Assembly: GCA_016788425.1 (NCBI GenBank)
Contig: JAEURQ010000001.1
Span: 309,300-373,299, forward strand
DNA: 64,000 bases
Direction of reading: 5' to 3'
Origin: Chthonomonas sp.
GTDB lineage: Bacteria > Armatimonadota > Fimbriimonadia > Fimbriimonadales > Fimbriimonadaceae
Made by a program: the position numbers and the translations under genes. The notes below the pieces were generated by a model. The model did not search any database, had not been told where the DNA came from, and worked only from the letters and a program-made list of their open reading frames with translations. The first letter of the stretch is position 1; each line of letters starts with the position of its first letter. Shown here piece after piece: positions 49,735 to 60,901 of the stretch.

Positions 49735-50601
49735 ATGAGCCGCCTGTACGAGACCGTCACCGAGAAAATTGTAGAGTCACTGAAGCGTGGGGTCGTGCCT
49801 TGGCGAAAGCCCTGGAAAGATGCCCACGCTTTGCCGATCAACGTCGCCAGCGGCAAGGCGTACCGAGGAATCAACGTGTTCCTCCTTGGCCTGACGGCCT
49901 ATTCCGACCATCGCTGGCTCACGTTCAAGCAGGTTCAGGAGCGTGGTGGCAAGGTCAGTCAGGGAGAGAAAGGCACCCTTGTGGTGTTCTGGAAGCAACT
50001 GGAGTTTGAAGAGATCGACGAGAGCACTGGGGAGATTTGCAAACGCCGGACTCCGATGCTTCGCTACTTCACCGTGTTCAACGTGGAGCAGGTCGAAGGA
50101 ATCGAATTCGCATCGCCTTACACTGGGGAGCCCCTCAACGAATCTCAGCGAATGGAGCGAGCCGAACTCTTGGTCGCGAATATGCCAAGCCCACCTGCCA
50201 TCCACGGCAAGGCTCGGTCAGCGTACTACGTCCCTAGAGAAGACGCGGTGTACATGCCTGCCTTCGAGAGGTTCGCCTCAACCGACCACTACTACGGAAC
50301 GCTCTTTCATGAGCTGGCCCACGCGAGTGGTCACGAGTCCCGGCTGAACCGTAAAGGCGTGACCGAGGTCGTGCGCTTCGGCTCTAACGACTTCTCGCGC
50401 GAGGAACTTGTTGCCGAACTCACGAGCGCATTCTGTTGCGCCACCGTGGGGCTTGATAACTCCCTGGCCGAGGATTCAGCCAGCTACATCAGTGGATGGC
50501 TTGAAGTTCTGGGAGACGATCCGAAGGCCGTGGTGATTGCCGCAGCTCAGGCTCAAAAGGCCGCCGACTACATCCGAGGAGTCACCTACGACTCGAAATG
50601 A
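49735..50601 (+). CDS. ardC: ArdC-like anti-restriction protein
   Basis: 288 residues. N-terminal ssDNA-binding domain (MSRLYETVTEKIVESLKRGVVPWRKPW, GKAYRGINVFLLGL) and a C-terminal zincin-like metallopeptidase domain with TLFHELAHASGHESRLNR (HExxH, third ligand in REELVAELTSAFCC). Plasmid ArdC protects incoming single-stranded DNA from type I and other restriction systems. GGGAGG precedes the ATG. It is encoded just upstream of a type I system in the same element. Confidence 0.9.
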   Translation: MSRLYETVTEKIVESLKRGVVPWRKPWKDAHALPINVASGKAYRGINVFLLGLTAYSDHRWLTFKQVQERGGKVSQGEKGTLVVFWKQLEFEEIDESTGEICKRRTPMLRYFTVFNVEQVEGIEFASPYTGEPLNESQRMERAELLVANMPSPPAIHGKARSAYYVPREDAVYMPAFERFASTDHYYGTLFHELAHASGHESRLNRKGVTEVVRFGSNDFSREELVAELTSAFCCATVGLDNSLAEDSASYISGWLEVLGDDPKAVVIAAAQAQKAADYIRGVTYDSK

Positions 50602-50612
50602 CACCCCACCAA

Positions 50613-50638
50613 ACCCCCGCACCACCAGCGGGGTCTTT
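50613..50638 (+). terminator. Hairpin between ardC and the convergent small gene
   Basis: ACCCCCGC-ACCACCA-GCGGGGT with TCTTTC after it; serves ardC and possibly the convergent zinc-ribbon gene. Confidence 0.65.
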
Positions 50639-50907
50639 CAGAGTATCCACACGACCAGAGATGCTACTCCGATCACCACGACTGCCGTGAGGAACAGGTG
50701 AAGCTCAAGAAGCTCCTTCTGCCGTGCCCGATGCTCCTGAAATGCCGCACACGACTTGCAGACCACCCGCATCCCGTACTGGCTCTGTACGAACCGAGCT
50801 CGCTCCGCTCCGTATTTCTTCTTCTCGACCTCACCAACTCGAACCCGCCGCCGAAGCGGGCGATCCTCGACAGGAATAAGCCTAGAACAGAGGTAGCAGC
50901 GGGGCAT
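50638..50907 (-). CDS. Small zinc-ribbon protein with C-terminal membrane anchor
   Basis: 89 residues: two Cys-x-x-Cys pairs (PRCYLCSRL and VVCKSCAAF) and one C-terminal hydrophobic segment (LFLTAVVVIGVASLVVWIL). No known family recognised. It stands alone, facing ardC, with its own start 190 bases from the hsdM gene. Confidence 0.6.
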   Translation of the reverse strand: MPRCYLCSRLIPVEDRPLRRRVRVGEVEKKKYGAERARFVQSQYGMRVVCKSCAAFQEHRARQKELLELHLFLTAVVVIGVASLVVWIL

Positions 50908-51097
50908 GCGCCCATTCTTGGTTCATTCGAACAGTCAGCCAAAAGTAACTTCGAACGTGCGAAGGCCTTTCTAACCCATTTGCATCTCGCTACCATGTGA
51001 GCACCCGGCAAATGGGTCAAAATGAAGCTAGAATTATGATTTCATTTGAAGGCAGTCACCGGCTAAACGGCTCTCCTCCGGGAGCGGCTCAGGTCTG

Positions 51098-52669
51098 ATG
51101 CCGCCAACCACCAGCGAGACTCAGAGGGCGGAGATTCACAAGACCATCTGGCGAATCGCCAATGATCTTCGTGGCTCGGTGGATGGCTGGGACTTTAAGT
51201 CGTACGTACTCGGGATGCTCTTCTATAGGTTCATCTCCGAAAACCTGACTTCCTATATCAACAAGCTCGAAAAGGAGGCTGGCGAAGAAGGATTCAACTA
51301 CGCCGAGCTGTCCGACAAGGATGCGGAGTTTGGGCGCACCGAAACGGTTGCTGAGAAAGGGTTCTACATTCTTCCGTCTGAGCTGTTCGTAAACGTCCGC
51401 AGACGGGCCAAGAGCGACGAAAACCTCAATGAGACCCTTGAACGAGTCTTCAACAACATCGAAGGCTCGGCCGTAGGGACGGAGAGCGAAGATGACCTGA
51501 AGGGTCTGTTCGATGACCTTGATATAAACAGTGCAAAGCTCGGGCCAACGGTGGCAAAGCGCAACGAGAAGCTCGTGAAGCTCCTCGATGCCATTGGTGA
51601 TCTGCCGCTAGGTAACTACGAAGATAACTCCATTGACCTCTTCGGTGACGCGTACGAGTTCCTGATGACTATGTACGCCTCCCAGGCAGGAAAGTCAGGA
51701 GGTGAGTTCTTCACCCCCCAGGAAGTCTCCGAGGTCTTGGCGAGAATTGCCGTGGCTGGCAAGACTCAGGTCAATAAGGTGTATGACCCCGCCGTGGGTT
51801 CCGGGTCACTTTTGCTTCAGTTCGCCAAGGTTCTCGGCAAGGAGAACGTCCGGCAAGGTTTCTATGGGCAGGAAATCAACCTGACGACCTACAACCTGGC
51901 TCGGATCAACATGTTCCTGCATGACGTGAACTACGAGAAGTTCCACATCGCTCACGGCGACACTCTGACCGATCCGCTTCACTGGGATGATGAGCCGTTT
52001 GAAGCGATTGTTTCCAATCCTCCCTACTCCATCAAATGGGACGGAGACGCGAATCCGCTCCTGATCAACGATCCGCGCTATGCGCCCGCCGGTGTGCTCG
52101 CTCCAAAATCAGCCGCCGACCTAGCGTTCACAATGCACATGCTCCATTGGCTCGCCGTCAATGGAACGGCCGCCATCGTTGAGTTTCCTGGTGTCCTTTA
52201 TCGAGGTGGAGCAGAACAGAAGATTCGTAAATACCTGATCGACAACAACTACATCGACACGGTTATCCAGCTTCCGCCTGACCTGTTTTTCGGGACAACA
52301 ATTGCCACATGCATAATCGTTCTCAAGAAGTCGAAGAAGGACAACGCAATTCTCTTCATCGACGCCTCCGCACTCTTCCAGCGTGTGGGCAACAAAAACC
52401 GACTCCTTCCAGAGCACCAGGAAAGAATCCTGGACGCCTTTAACCAACGTCAGACTAAGGAGCACTTCACACGTCTGGTCACTGCGGCAGACATCGAGGA
52501 GAACAACTACAACATTTCGGTCTCCAGCTACGTGGAGAAAGAAGACACGACCGAAGCCATCGACATTACAGCCTTAAACGCGAAGATCGCGGGGATCGTG
52601 GCTCGCCAATCTGAGCTACGCACACAGATTGACGCCATCGTGGCAGACCTTGAAGGGAGTCCAGCATGA
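51098..52669 (+). CDS. hsdM: Type I restriction-modification methyltransferase subunit
   Basis: A 523-residue HsdM. HsdM N-domain (IHKTIWRIANDLRGSVDGWDF), SAM motif I VYDPAVGSGSLLLQF (~230) and catalytic NPPY in AIVSNPPYSIKWDG (~308); the methylation-type N6-adenine family. FFTPQEVSEVLARI is the typical link before motif I. It is the first gene of six; its stop overlaps the rhuM ATG by four bases. Confidence 0.95.
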   Translation: MPPTTSETQRAEIHKTIWRIANDLRGSVDGWDFKSYVLGMLFYRFISENLTSYINKLEKEAGEEGFNYAELSDKDAEFGRTETVAEKGFYILPSELFVNVRRRAKSDENLNETLERVFNNIEGSAVGTESEDDLKGLFDDLDINSAKLGPTVAKRNEKLVKLLDAIGDLPLGNYEDNSIDLFGDAYEFLMTMYASQAGKSGGEFFTPQEVSEVLARIAVAGKTQVNKVYDPAVGSGSLLLQFAKVLGKENVRQGFYGQEINLTTYNLARINMFLHDVNYEKFHIAHGDTLTDPLHWDDEPFEAIVSNPPYSIKWDGDANPLLINDPRYAPAGVLAPKSAADLAFTMHMLHWLAVNGTAAIVEFPGVLYRGGAEQKIRKYLIDNNYIDTVIQLPPDLFFGTTIATCIIVLKKSKKDNAILFIDASALFQRVGNKNRLLPEHQERILDAFNQRQTKEHFTRLVTAADIEENNYNISVSSYVEKEDTTEAIDITALNAKIAGIVARQSELRTQIDAIVADLEGSPA

Positions 52670-53720
52670 GCGACAAGCCCGAAAAGCCTCGGAAGGACTT
52701 GGATATCGTGCGCGCTTCGGCGGCCGAATATCTGACGTTTATTGCTTCGATTGGCGGTGAATCAGAATCGACCGAGCTGCTCTACTTCGAAGAGAACCTG
52801 TGGCTCACGCAGAAAATGATGGCGACCCTCTACGGCGTCACCGTGCAAACCGTGAATCATCACCTACTCAGAGTATTTGCCGATCACGAACTGGAAGAGT
52901 CTTCAGTTATCAAACAGCATTTGATAACTGCCTCGGACGGCAAGAGCTACAACACCAAGCTCTACGGCCTGCAAGCAATCATCGCTGTCGGGTTCAAGAT
53001 CGAGAACGAACGAGCGGTGCAGTTCCGAAAGTGGGCGGGTCAGATCGTGAAGCTCTACACCATCCAGGGGTGGGTTATGGATGTGGATCGCCTGAAGAAG
53101 GGGCACATGTTCACGGATGAATACTTCGACCGCCAACTCCAGCTCATCCGAGAAATCCGTCTGTCGGAGCGGAAGTTCTACCAAAAAGTCACCGACCTCT
53201 ACGCTTCTGCGTTCGACTACGACCAGACGTCTCAGACAACGAAGCTTTTCTTCGCGTTGGTGCAAAACAAGATGCACTGGGCAGTTCACCGCCACACTGC
53301 CGCCGAACTCATCATCGAACGGGCAGATGCAGAGAAAGAGCACATGGGTCTCAACACATGGGAATCAGCCCCAATGGGCAAGATCGTCAAGTCTGATGTC
53401 TCGATTGCCAAGAACTACCTCAACGACGAAGAGATGGAGCACATGGAACGGATTGTCTCGATGTACCTTGATTACGCTGAAGACCAAGCAAAGCGGAAGG
53501 TTCCTATGTCGATGGAGGACTGGGCAAAGCGTTTGGATGGCTTCCTCGAATTCAACGAGCGTGAGGTACTGACTGGCCCTGGACGCATAAGCCACGAGCA
53601 AGCCAAGCTCCACGCGGAAACGGAGTTCGAGAAGTACAGGATTGTCCAGGATCGGATTTTCCAGAGTGACTTTGACCGCTTTCTGGAAGCTGGTAAGAAA
53701 AGTGAAATGGAGGACTCGGA

Positions 53721-53724
<4 letters not shown>
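52666..53724 (+). CDS. RhuM-family protein inside the type I operon
   Basis: 352 residues of the RhuM type: LLYFEENLWLTQKMMATLYGVTVQTVNHHL (N-terminal helix-turn-helix), VIKQHLITASDGKSYNTKLYGLQAIIAVGFKI and VQFRKWA. The molecular role of RhuM is unknown; homologues often sit between hsdM and hsdS. Start and stop both overlap the neighbours by four bases (ATGA), so it is produced with the restriction system. Confidence 0.9.
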
Positions 53725-54451
<727 letters not shown>

Positions 54452-54455
<4 letters not shown>

Positions 54456-54979
54456 GCGAGATATTTAGCATGAAAGCTGGACAACATCTTTCCGCGACAG
54501 CCATCGCTTCTGCGAAGTCTAGTGAATCGCGATTTCCAGTCTATGGGGGGAATGGACTACGCGGTTATGGAAGATCGGCAAGTCACACCGGGAAGTACCT
54601 GCTGATCGGACGGCAAGGCGCACTCTGCGGAAATGTAAAGAGAGCGTCGGGTGAGTTTTACGCGACTGAACATGCTGTAGTTACGGAGCCTTCTGACGCC
54701 ATGGATGTCGATTTTGCGTACTACATGCTTACGTCCATGAACTTAAACAAGTTTAAATCATCTGGCGCTCAGCCTGGTTTGGCAGTCGGCAACTTGGCTG
54801 AAGTACTCGTGCCCGTCCCGCCGATTGAAGAGCAGAAGCGGATTGCTGATTTACTAGATAAGTTCGATGCCCTCGTGAACGATCTCAGCTCAGGTCTTCC
54901 TGCCGAACTCAACGCCCGCCGCCAGCAGTACGAGTATTACCGTGACAAGCTCCTAACTTTCCAGGAGGCGACCGCATGA
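54452..54979 (+). CDS. hsdS: Type I specificity subunit, C-terminal half (split hsdS)
   Basis: 175 residues: second target-recognition domain (ASAKSSESRFPVYGGNGLRGYG, YLLIGRQGALCGNV) and C-terminal conserved helices (PIEEQKRIADLLDKFDALVNDL, LNARRQQYEYYRDKLLTFQE). It starts at an ATGA overlap with the first half, so it can be translated even in the unfused state. Together the halves make about 420 residues, the normal HsdS length. Its stop overlaps the hsdR start by four bases. Confidence 0.9.
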
Positions 54980-57900
54980 GCGAGGATCGAGCGCCTTACA
55001 ACTACGATCCGATTGCTGTTTCCAACGAGAGCACGGTCGTTGCGCAGTACATCCCAGAATCGAAAGTTCGTGAGACGAGCTACCAGAGTGAAGACGCTCT
55101 GGAAAAGGAACTCATCAGGATTTTAGAGGGGCAAGCCTACGATTACCTCAAGTTCACCTCAGAAGAGCAGCTCGTCGCAAACCTACAGGCTCAGCTAGAG
55201 GCTCTGAATGATGTGAAGTTTAGCGTCGCCGAATGGAAGCGATTCTTTGAAAGTAACATCGCCGGGCAGAACGACGGCATTGCTGAAAAGACAATTCGCA
55301 TCCAGGAGGACTCGGTTCAGCTTCTCCATCGCGACGATGGCACGACCAAGAACATCAAGCTGATCGACAAACAGAATATCCACAACAACCGGTTGCAGGT
55401 TATCAACCAGTATGAGACCGCCGGGACACGCGCCACTCGGTTCGACGTGACAGTTTTGGTCAACGGCCTTCCGATGGTTCACATCGAACTGAAGCGACGC
55501 GGGGTGGACATCCGCGAAGCGTTCAACCAGATCGACCGCTACCAACGAGACTCATTCTGGGCAGGTACGGGGCTGTTTGAGTACGTCCAGCTTTTCGTGA
55601 TCAGCAACGGAACGCTGACCAAGTATTACAGCAACACCACCCGCCGCCAGCACATTGCCGATGCTGCCGGAGCGAAGAAGATCAAGAAGACCTCCAACTC
55701 TTTTGAGTTTACTTCGTGGTGGGCCGACTCGCAGAACAAGCCGATTCAGGAACTGAGTGCTTTCGCCAAGACGTTTTTTGCGAAGCACACCCTGCTGAAT
55801 ATCCTCACTCGCTACTGCGTCCTTACGGCGGATCGGATGCTCCTCGTCATGCGCCCGTACCAAATCGCAGCGACCGAGCGGATTCTCCAGCGAATAGAGG
55901 TGGCGTCGAACATGAAGTGGCTCGGCTCGGTGAGAGGCGGAGGCTACGTTTGGCACACCACCGGATCAGGCAAAACGCTCACTTCGTTTAAGACCGCTCA
56001 ACTTGCGAGCAAGATGCCGAGCGTGGGCAAAGTGCTCTTTGTGGTTGATCGCAAAGACCTCGACTACCAGACGATGCGAGAGTACGACCGCTTTGAGAAA
56101 GGTGCAGCCAACTCCAACACCTCGACGGCGGTCCTGAAGCGACAGCTTGAGGACAAGAATGCGCGGATCATCATCACGACGATCCAGAAGCTCGCCAACT
56201 TCATTACCGCCAACAAAGGGCATGAGGTCTTTGGTGGCCATATCGTTGTGATCTTTGATGAGTGTCACCGCTCTCAATTCGGTGATATGCACACAGCAAT
56301 CACCCGCGCCTTCAAGCGATATAACCTCTTTGGCTTCACCGGAACCCCGATCTTCACCGCGAATATGTCGAGTGGTGGAAACCCGAACCTCAAGACGACC
56401 GAGCAGGCTTTTGGTGAGAAGCTCCATACCTACACCATCGTCGATGCGATTACCGACAAGAATGTCCTGCCCTTCCGGATTGACTATGTGAACACCGTCA
56501 AGATGGGAGACGTTCTGGATAAGAAGGTCTCCGCCATTGACACGGAACGGGCACTTCTTGCTCAAGAGCGGATAGGGTTGGTGACCAGCTACATCCTGGA
56601 GCACTTCGATCAGAAGACGAAGCGAACTAGCACGTACTCCCTTGGAGAGCGCCGTTTGCGTGGCTTCAACGCTCTCTTTGCCACCGCATCAATCGACGCG
56701 GCCCGGACCTACTACGGAGAGTTCAAACGTCAGCAAGCCGGGCTAGTTCCTGATAAGCAGCTGAAGGTAGGAGTTATCTTTTCGTTCGCCGCGAATGAAG
56801 CCGTTGAAGACGGAGCACTTGAGGAAGAGGAGTTTGAGACGAACCACCTCTCTGGTGCGGCCCGTGACTTTCTTGATGAGGCAATCAAAGACTACAACGG
56901 GATGTTCGGAACGTCGTTCGACACGTCGGCTGATAAGTTTCAGAATTACTACAAAGACCTTTCCCTAAAGCTCAAGGAGCGAAAGATTGACCTCGTGATC
57001 GTGGTCAACATGTTCCTCACTGGCTTCGATGCGACCACATTGAACACGCTCTTTGTGGACAAGCAGCTTCGCGCCCACGGCCTACTCCAGGCCTACTCCC
57101 GCACGAATCGAATTCTCAACTCGGTGAAGGCATACGGGAACATCATTAGCTTCCGAGACCTTGAAGCTGAGACGAACGATGCGCTCTCGCTCTTTGGCAA
57201 CAAGGAAGCTCGGGGCATTGCCATTCTCAAGCCGTATGGAGACTACTTTGCTGACTACGAAACCAAAGTGCATGAGCTACTCGCTAAGTTCCCGCTCGAT
57301 GAGCGGATTGTTGGTGAACAGGCTCAAAAGGAGTTCGTCACGCTTTTTGGCTCGATTCTCAGGCTTCAGAATATTCTCACTTCATTTGACGAGTTCGAAG
57401 GCAACGCAGTCCTCTCAGACCGAGAAGGTCAGGATTACCGAAGCATCTACCTCGATATTTACGCTGACTTCCGCTCCGGCAAGGACTCGGACAAGGAGCA
57501 GATTCTTGATGACATCGTCTTCGAGATTGAGCTGATCAAACAGGTCGAGATCAATGTTGACTTCATTTTGATGCTTGTCGCGAAGTTCCGCGAAGCGAAG
57601 GGCAACGGCGATGATGTGGAGATTCGTGCGCAGATCACGAGAGCAGTCGATTCCTCGCCAACCCTCAGGAACAAGAAAGACCTCATCGAAAACTTCGTGG
57701 ACTCGGTCTCTGCGTCAGGTGAACTTGATGCGGAATGGCGAGCGTTTGTTGACCGCAAGCGCGAAGAGGAGCTTGGTCAGATCATTGAAGAAGAGAGCTT
57801 AAAGCCGGAGGAGACCCGAGCGTTTGTTGCATCTGCTTTCCGAGATGGCGTGATTCGTTCCACTGGAACCGCAATCACGAAGGTGATGCCGCCGACCAGT

Positions 57901-58020
57901 CGGTTCTCCTCGGACGGTGGGCACGGGCAGAAGAAGCAGCGGGTTTTGGCGAAGCTCATTGCGTACTTTGAGCGGTTCTTGGGGTTGGTTTCGCGCCATG
58001 GGCAAAATGGAGATGAATAG
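54976..58020 (+). CDS. hsdR: Type I restriction endonuclease subunit
   Basis: A 1014-residue HsdR. PD-(D/E)xK nuclease in TRFDVTVLVNGLPMVHIELKRRG (~165), SF2 translocase motifs VWHTTGSGKTLTSFK (~335), VIFDECHRSQFG (~425) and FGFTGTPIF, then the motif VI region LQAYSRTNRI (~705). It cuts unmethylated DNA after ATP-driven translocation. Length is full and no damage is seen. The following helicase gene starts within its stop codon (TAGTG). Confidence 0.95.
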   Translation: MSEDRAPYNYDPIAVSNESTVVAQYIPESKVRETSYQSEDALEKELIRILEGQAYDYLKFTSEEQLVANLQAQLEALNDVKFSVAEWKRFFESNIAGQNDGIAEKTIRIQEDSVQLLHRDDGTTKNIKLIDKQNIHNNRLQVINQYETAGTRATRFDVTVLVNGLPMVHIELKRRGVDIREAFNQIDRYQRDSFWAGTGLFEYVQLFVISNGTLTKYYSNTTRRQHIADAAGAKKIKKTSNSFEFTSWWADSQNKPIQELSAFAKTFFAKHTLLNILTRYCVLTADRMLLVMRPYQIAATERILQRIEVASNMKWLGSVRGGGYVWHTTGSGKTLTSFKTAQLASKMPSVGKVLFVVDRKDLDYQTMREYDRFEKGAANSNTSTAVLKRQLEDKNARIIITTIQKLANFITANKGHEVFGGHIVVIFDECHRSQFGDMHTAITRAFKRYNLFGFTGTPIFTANMSSGGNPNLKTTEQAFGEKLHTYTIVDAITDKNVLPFRIDYVNTVKMGDVLDKKVSAIDTERALLAQERIGLVTSYILEHFDQKTKRTSTYSLGERRLRGFNALFATASIDAARTYYGEFKRQQAGLVPDKQLKVGVIFSFAANEAVEDGALEEEEFETNHLSGAARDFLDEAIKDYNGMFGTSFDTSADKFQNYYKDLSLKLKERKIDLVIVVNMFLTGFDATTLNTLFVDKQLRAHGLLQAYSRTNRILNSVKAYGNIISFRDLEAETNDALSLFGNKEARGIAILKPYGDYFADYETKVHELLAKFPLDERIVGEQAQKEFVTLFGSILRLQNILTSFDEFEGNAVLSDREGQDYRSIYLDIYADFRSGKDSDKEQILDDIVFEIELIKQVEINVDFILMLVAKFREAKGNGDDVEIRAQITRAVDSSPTLRNKKDLIENFVDSVSASGELDAEWRAFVDRKREEELGQIIEEESLKPEETRAFVASAFRDGVIRSTGTAITKVMPPTSRFSSDGGHGQKKQRVLAKLIAYFERFLGLVSRHGQNGDE

Positions 58021-60695
58021 TGGCATCTATCGATAATCAAATCGCCAGCGCTAGTGTGGTTATCTGCACTAACATCGAAAAGCTTTCTGCTGACCGGGCA
58101 TTGCTATCTCAGAACATTCTTGCCCAGCTACGAAATCTCGTCGAAGCGGTTGCTGTTCGGCTCCACCTCCGTGATGGCAACCATGAGTTTGAATATGCGC
58201 TCGTGGGGCCGGCTATGGACTGGGTCGGATCCGGAAAGAAGCAGATCAACTTCCTTCACAGATTCCACAGGCTGTTACAGATGAGTTCCTCTCATTACAC
58301 CCTTGAAGGAGACCCATCGGAGCGGTTAATGCTCAAATATTTCGAGTATTTGTTAAGAATCCGCACGCTGACGAGAGAAGTCTTTGGGTTTGAGATTCTG
58401 CACAATCTTGAATCTTTCCCAGTAGACCTTGACCCATCACTACATGAATATCACCGCAAAATCGCTGAGCGCATCGCTTTCGTTGGACCTGCCAAACCGG
58501 ATGCCAGACATGATCGCTACTATATAAATAAAGTCCGTCCATTCTTCATAAACGGACGCATTTTCTACGAGGTCACCTTCACCGAAGCGGTAAACAACAC
58601 GAGTAAATTTGACCGACTCATTGCCTTTACTTCTATCGACATCACTGAGCAGTATTCCGCAAACCTAACGCTCGTCCAGGAGTCTATCGAAGTCTTGGGG
58701 TTCACGATGCCCATTTGGATTATTCAGAAATGGGAAATTTCAATCCGTCCTTGTGAGTTGATCAACTTTGCCAAGATTTTAGGTCAAGACATCAATGTAG
58801 GTTCAGGAGATAAGGAGTATCGCTTCCTGATGCAATATCTTACGACAACCGAGGGCAGCCTACTGAACTTAATGGATATCTCAGACACTCAATACCTAGA
58901 ACTCCGTGATCGGATTCTGAATGGGACTCAGAAGCAAGTCATCTTTCCTGCCCTGGAGCGAGCTCGGAAAATCATCCGCAAACATCTTCCTGGAACAGAT
59001 GTGTTGCGATACCTGCTACTTCAGATGAACAATCGAATAATTAAGCTTCAGTCTGAGGCCACAGAGTGTGGATTTCTCTCGAATTTGAAGCTGTCTTCTG
59101 GGTGCAAGCCGTTTGATGAAATGCCGTTCTGCACATCTCTCCGGCAACATAATCCCAGGTTCTCTGATCTTTTCGCCTCCATTGACGCTACGGGGAGGAC
59201 TCACGAACTATTGGTCCGGCGTGTGAAGAATAACGTTGAAAGGCATGGCCTTCTCTACACGCCTGTTGCAGAACTGGAGTCGTTTGGCGAAGTTGACCAT
59301 CTGATTGCTACCTATAACGGGAAGTTATATCGGGGGCATGGGAATCGGTTCATGATAATGGACAAAGGGCATGTGTTCATTCGCGAGTACGAAGAGGGAA
59401 CAGTGTCAATTATAAGGAATCTCCAAGAGTTTGCTGGCTCTGGCATTGGGGGACACGGTGATGCAGTTGATAGATGGTTAGACGAGACACCACTAATTGT
59501 TGACGATGTGGCAAAAAAGGCGGCACTCAAGTCACTTTTTGAGAAGTCTCGTGTCGCCCTAGTTTACGGCGCTGCAGGAACAGGTAAATCAACGATGGTT
59601 AACTACATCGCGAACTATCTGAATGACAGGACGAAGCTTTTGCTGGCACACACTAATCCCGCCGTTGATAACCTGAAGCGAAAGGTCGTTGCCAAAAACA
59701 CTTGGTTCCGAACTGTCAGTAGTCAAAAATCGAAGAGTGAGACGTACGACATTTTGATAATAGATGAATGCAGCACTGTCAGTAACGCTGACCTTTTAAA
59801 GGTGTTAGAAAATACTTCATTAAAGCTCCTCGTGCTCGTAGGCGACGTGTTTCAGATTGAAGCGATTCAATTCGGTAACTGGTTCAGTATCATACGCCAC
59901 TTCTTACCAAGAGAATCTGTGTTCGAGTTGACGAGGCCTTTTCGAACAGATAGTGAGGCGCTTCTTGGATTCTGGAGCAAGGTTCGCAATTTAGAGGACG
60001 GTATTGAAGAGTCCATCGCGCATAACCAGTATTCTGCGGTACTTGACGAGTCGCTGTTTACATCAAAAGATCAAGATGAGATCACGCTTTGCCTTAACTA
60101 CGATGGTCTATACGGGATCAATAATATTAATCGGTTTTTGCAAAGTAGTAATGCTGGCAAATCTGTGAGTTGGGGTGTTGCGACTTATAAGGTTGGGGAC
60201 CCTGTCCTTTTCAACGAGAGCGCAAGGTTCAAACCGCTTATCTACAACAACCTTAAGGGCCGCATCACCGGTGTTCAAGCATTCGGTGATCGAATTCAAT
60301 TTGAGGTTGAGTTGGATCGAGCCGTTACAGAGCTCGATGTAGATGGTGTTGAACTTCGTTACTTAGGAGGATCGTCGGTCCAGTTCGATGTACTCAAGGC
60401 TCGCAGTACAGACGACGATGATGATATGTCCAATGCTGTTGTTCCGTTCCAAGTGGCCTATGCTGTTTCTATTCATAAAGCTCAAGGTCTTGAGTATGAC
60501 TCGGTGAAAGTTGTTGTTACCGAGGCAAACGAAGAAGACATCACGCACAACATCCTCTACACTGCTATCACGCGCACAAGGAAGCATCTAAAGATCTACT
60601 GGACGCCCGAGACCCAACACGCGGTACTTAGCTGTCTTGAACGCAGGAAGAGCGATAAAGACGTTGCATTGCTGAAGGCAAGGCAGGGGTGGTAG
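58020..60695 (+). CDS. SF1B RecD-like helicase with large novel N-terminal region
   Basis: 891 residues from a GTG overlapping the hsdR stop by one base. The C-terminal ~400 residues are an SF1 helicase: Walker A LVYGAAGTGKSTMVN (~520), LLIIDECSTVSNADL-type motif II (DILIIDECSTVS), LVGDVFQIEAI, ELTRPFRTDS, VAYAVSIHKAQGLEYDSVKVV and LYTAITRTRKHL. Residues 1-490 match nothing I know. It is the sixth gene of the type I operon and the last gene before the right att site. Confidence 0.85.
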   Translation: MASIDNQIASASVVICTNIEKLSADRALLSQNILAQLRNLVEAVAVRLHLRDGNHEFEYALVGPAMDWVGSGKKQINFLHRFHRLLQMSSSHYTLEGDPSERLMLKYFEYLLRIRTLTREVFGFEILHNLESFPVDLDPSLHEYHRKIAERIAFVGPAKPDARHDRYYINKVRPFFINGRIFYEVTFTEAVNNTSKFDRLIAFTSIDITEQYSANLTLVQESIEVLGFTMPIWIIQKWEISIRPCELINFAKILGQDINVGSGDKEYRFLMQYLTTTEGSLLNLMDISDTQYLELRDRILNGTQKQVIFPALERARKIIRKHLPGTDVLRYLLLQMNNRIIKLQSEATECGFLSNLKLSSGCKPFDEMPFCTSLRQHNPRFSDLFASIDATGRTHELLVRRVKNNVERHGLLYTPVAELESFGEVDHLIATYNGKLYRGHGNRFMIMDKGHVFIREYEEGTVSIIRNLQEFAGSGIGGHGDAVDRWLDETPLIVDDVAKKAALKSLFEKSRVALVYGAAGTGKSTMVNYIANYLNDRTKLLLAHTNPAVDNLKRKVVAKNTWFRTVSSQKSKSETYDILIIDECSTVSNADLLKVLENTSLKLLVLVGDVFQIEAIQFGNWFSIIRHFLPRESVFELTRPFRTDSEALLGFWSKVRNLEDGIEESIAHNQYSAVLDESLFTSKDQDEITLCLNYDGLYGINNINRFLQSSNAGKSVSWGVATYKVGDPVLFNESARFKPLIYNNLKGRITGVQAFGDRIQFEVELDRAVTELDVDGVELRYLGGSSVQFDVLKARSTDDDDDMSNAVVPFQVAYAVSIHKAQGLEYDSVKVVVTEANEEDITHNILYTAITRTRKHLKIYWTPETQHAVLSCLERRKSDKDVALLKARQGW

Positions 60696-60729
60696 AACGA
60701 GGTGAGTCAATCGGATTGTCGCTCCACTT

Positions 60730-60748
60730 GGTCTCTCCAAGGTCTCTC
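60730..60748 (+). repeat. Putative integrase arm-type repeats, right end
   Basis: GGTCTCTCCAAGGTCTCTC, identical over 19 bases and in the same orientation as the left-end copy at 35988; it lies 96 bases inside the right att site. Confidence 0.55.
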
Positions 60749-60825
60749 TAACGCGGTGGAAGACGACAGTCGATTAGGTTCAACGGCGTACGAACGCCCA
60801 GCCTCGTCGAGCCTAGAAAATGTCA

Positions 60826-60870
60826 GTCCTAAGGAGTGAGTCGGGAGTTCGAATCTCTCCGGGGCCGCCA
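60826..60870 (+). repeat. attR: displaced 3' end of tRNA-Arg
   Basis: 40 of 45 bases match the 3' half of tRNA-Arg at 35885-35929. The acceptor 3' strand, T-loop and CCA are kept; changes fall in the anticodon-stem end, variable loop and T arm. No 5' half precedes it, so it is not a working tRNA. Confidence 0.85.
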
Positions 60871-60889
60871 TGATTCTGTGATTATTTGT

Positions 60890-60895
60890 TAGACT
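60890..60895 (+). promoter_or_regulatory. TAGACT -10-like box at the right edge of the island
   Basis: TAGACT ends six bases before the GTG at 60902, the same hexamer and spacing as before the gene at 4037, which supports the GTG as start. Confidence 0.38.
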
Positions 60896-60901
60896 GGAAA
60901 A

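Noticed and set aside
60826..60870. A second tRNA-Arg gene
   Set aside because: Only the 3' half is present; no D arm or acceptor 5' strand lies upstream.
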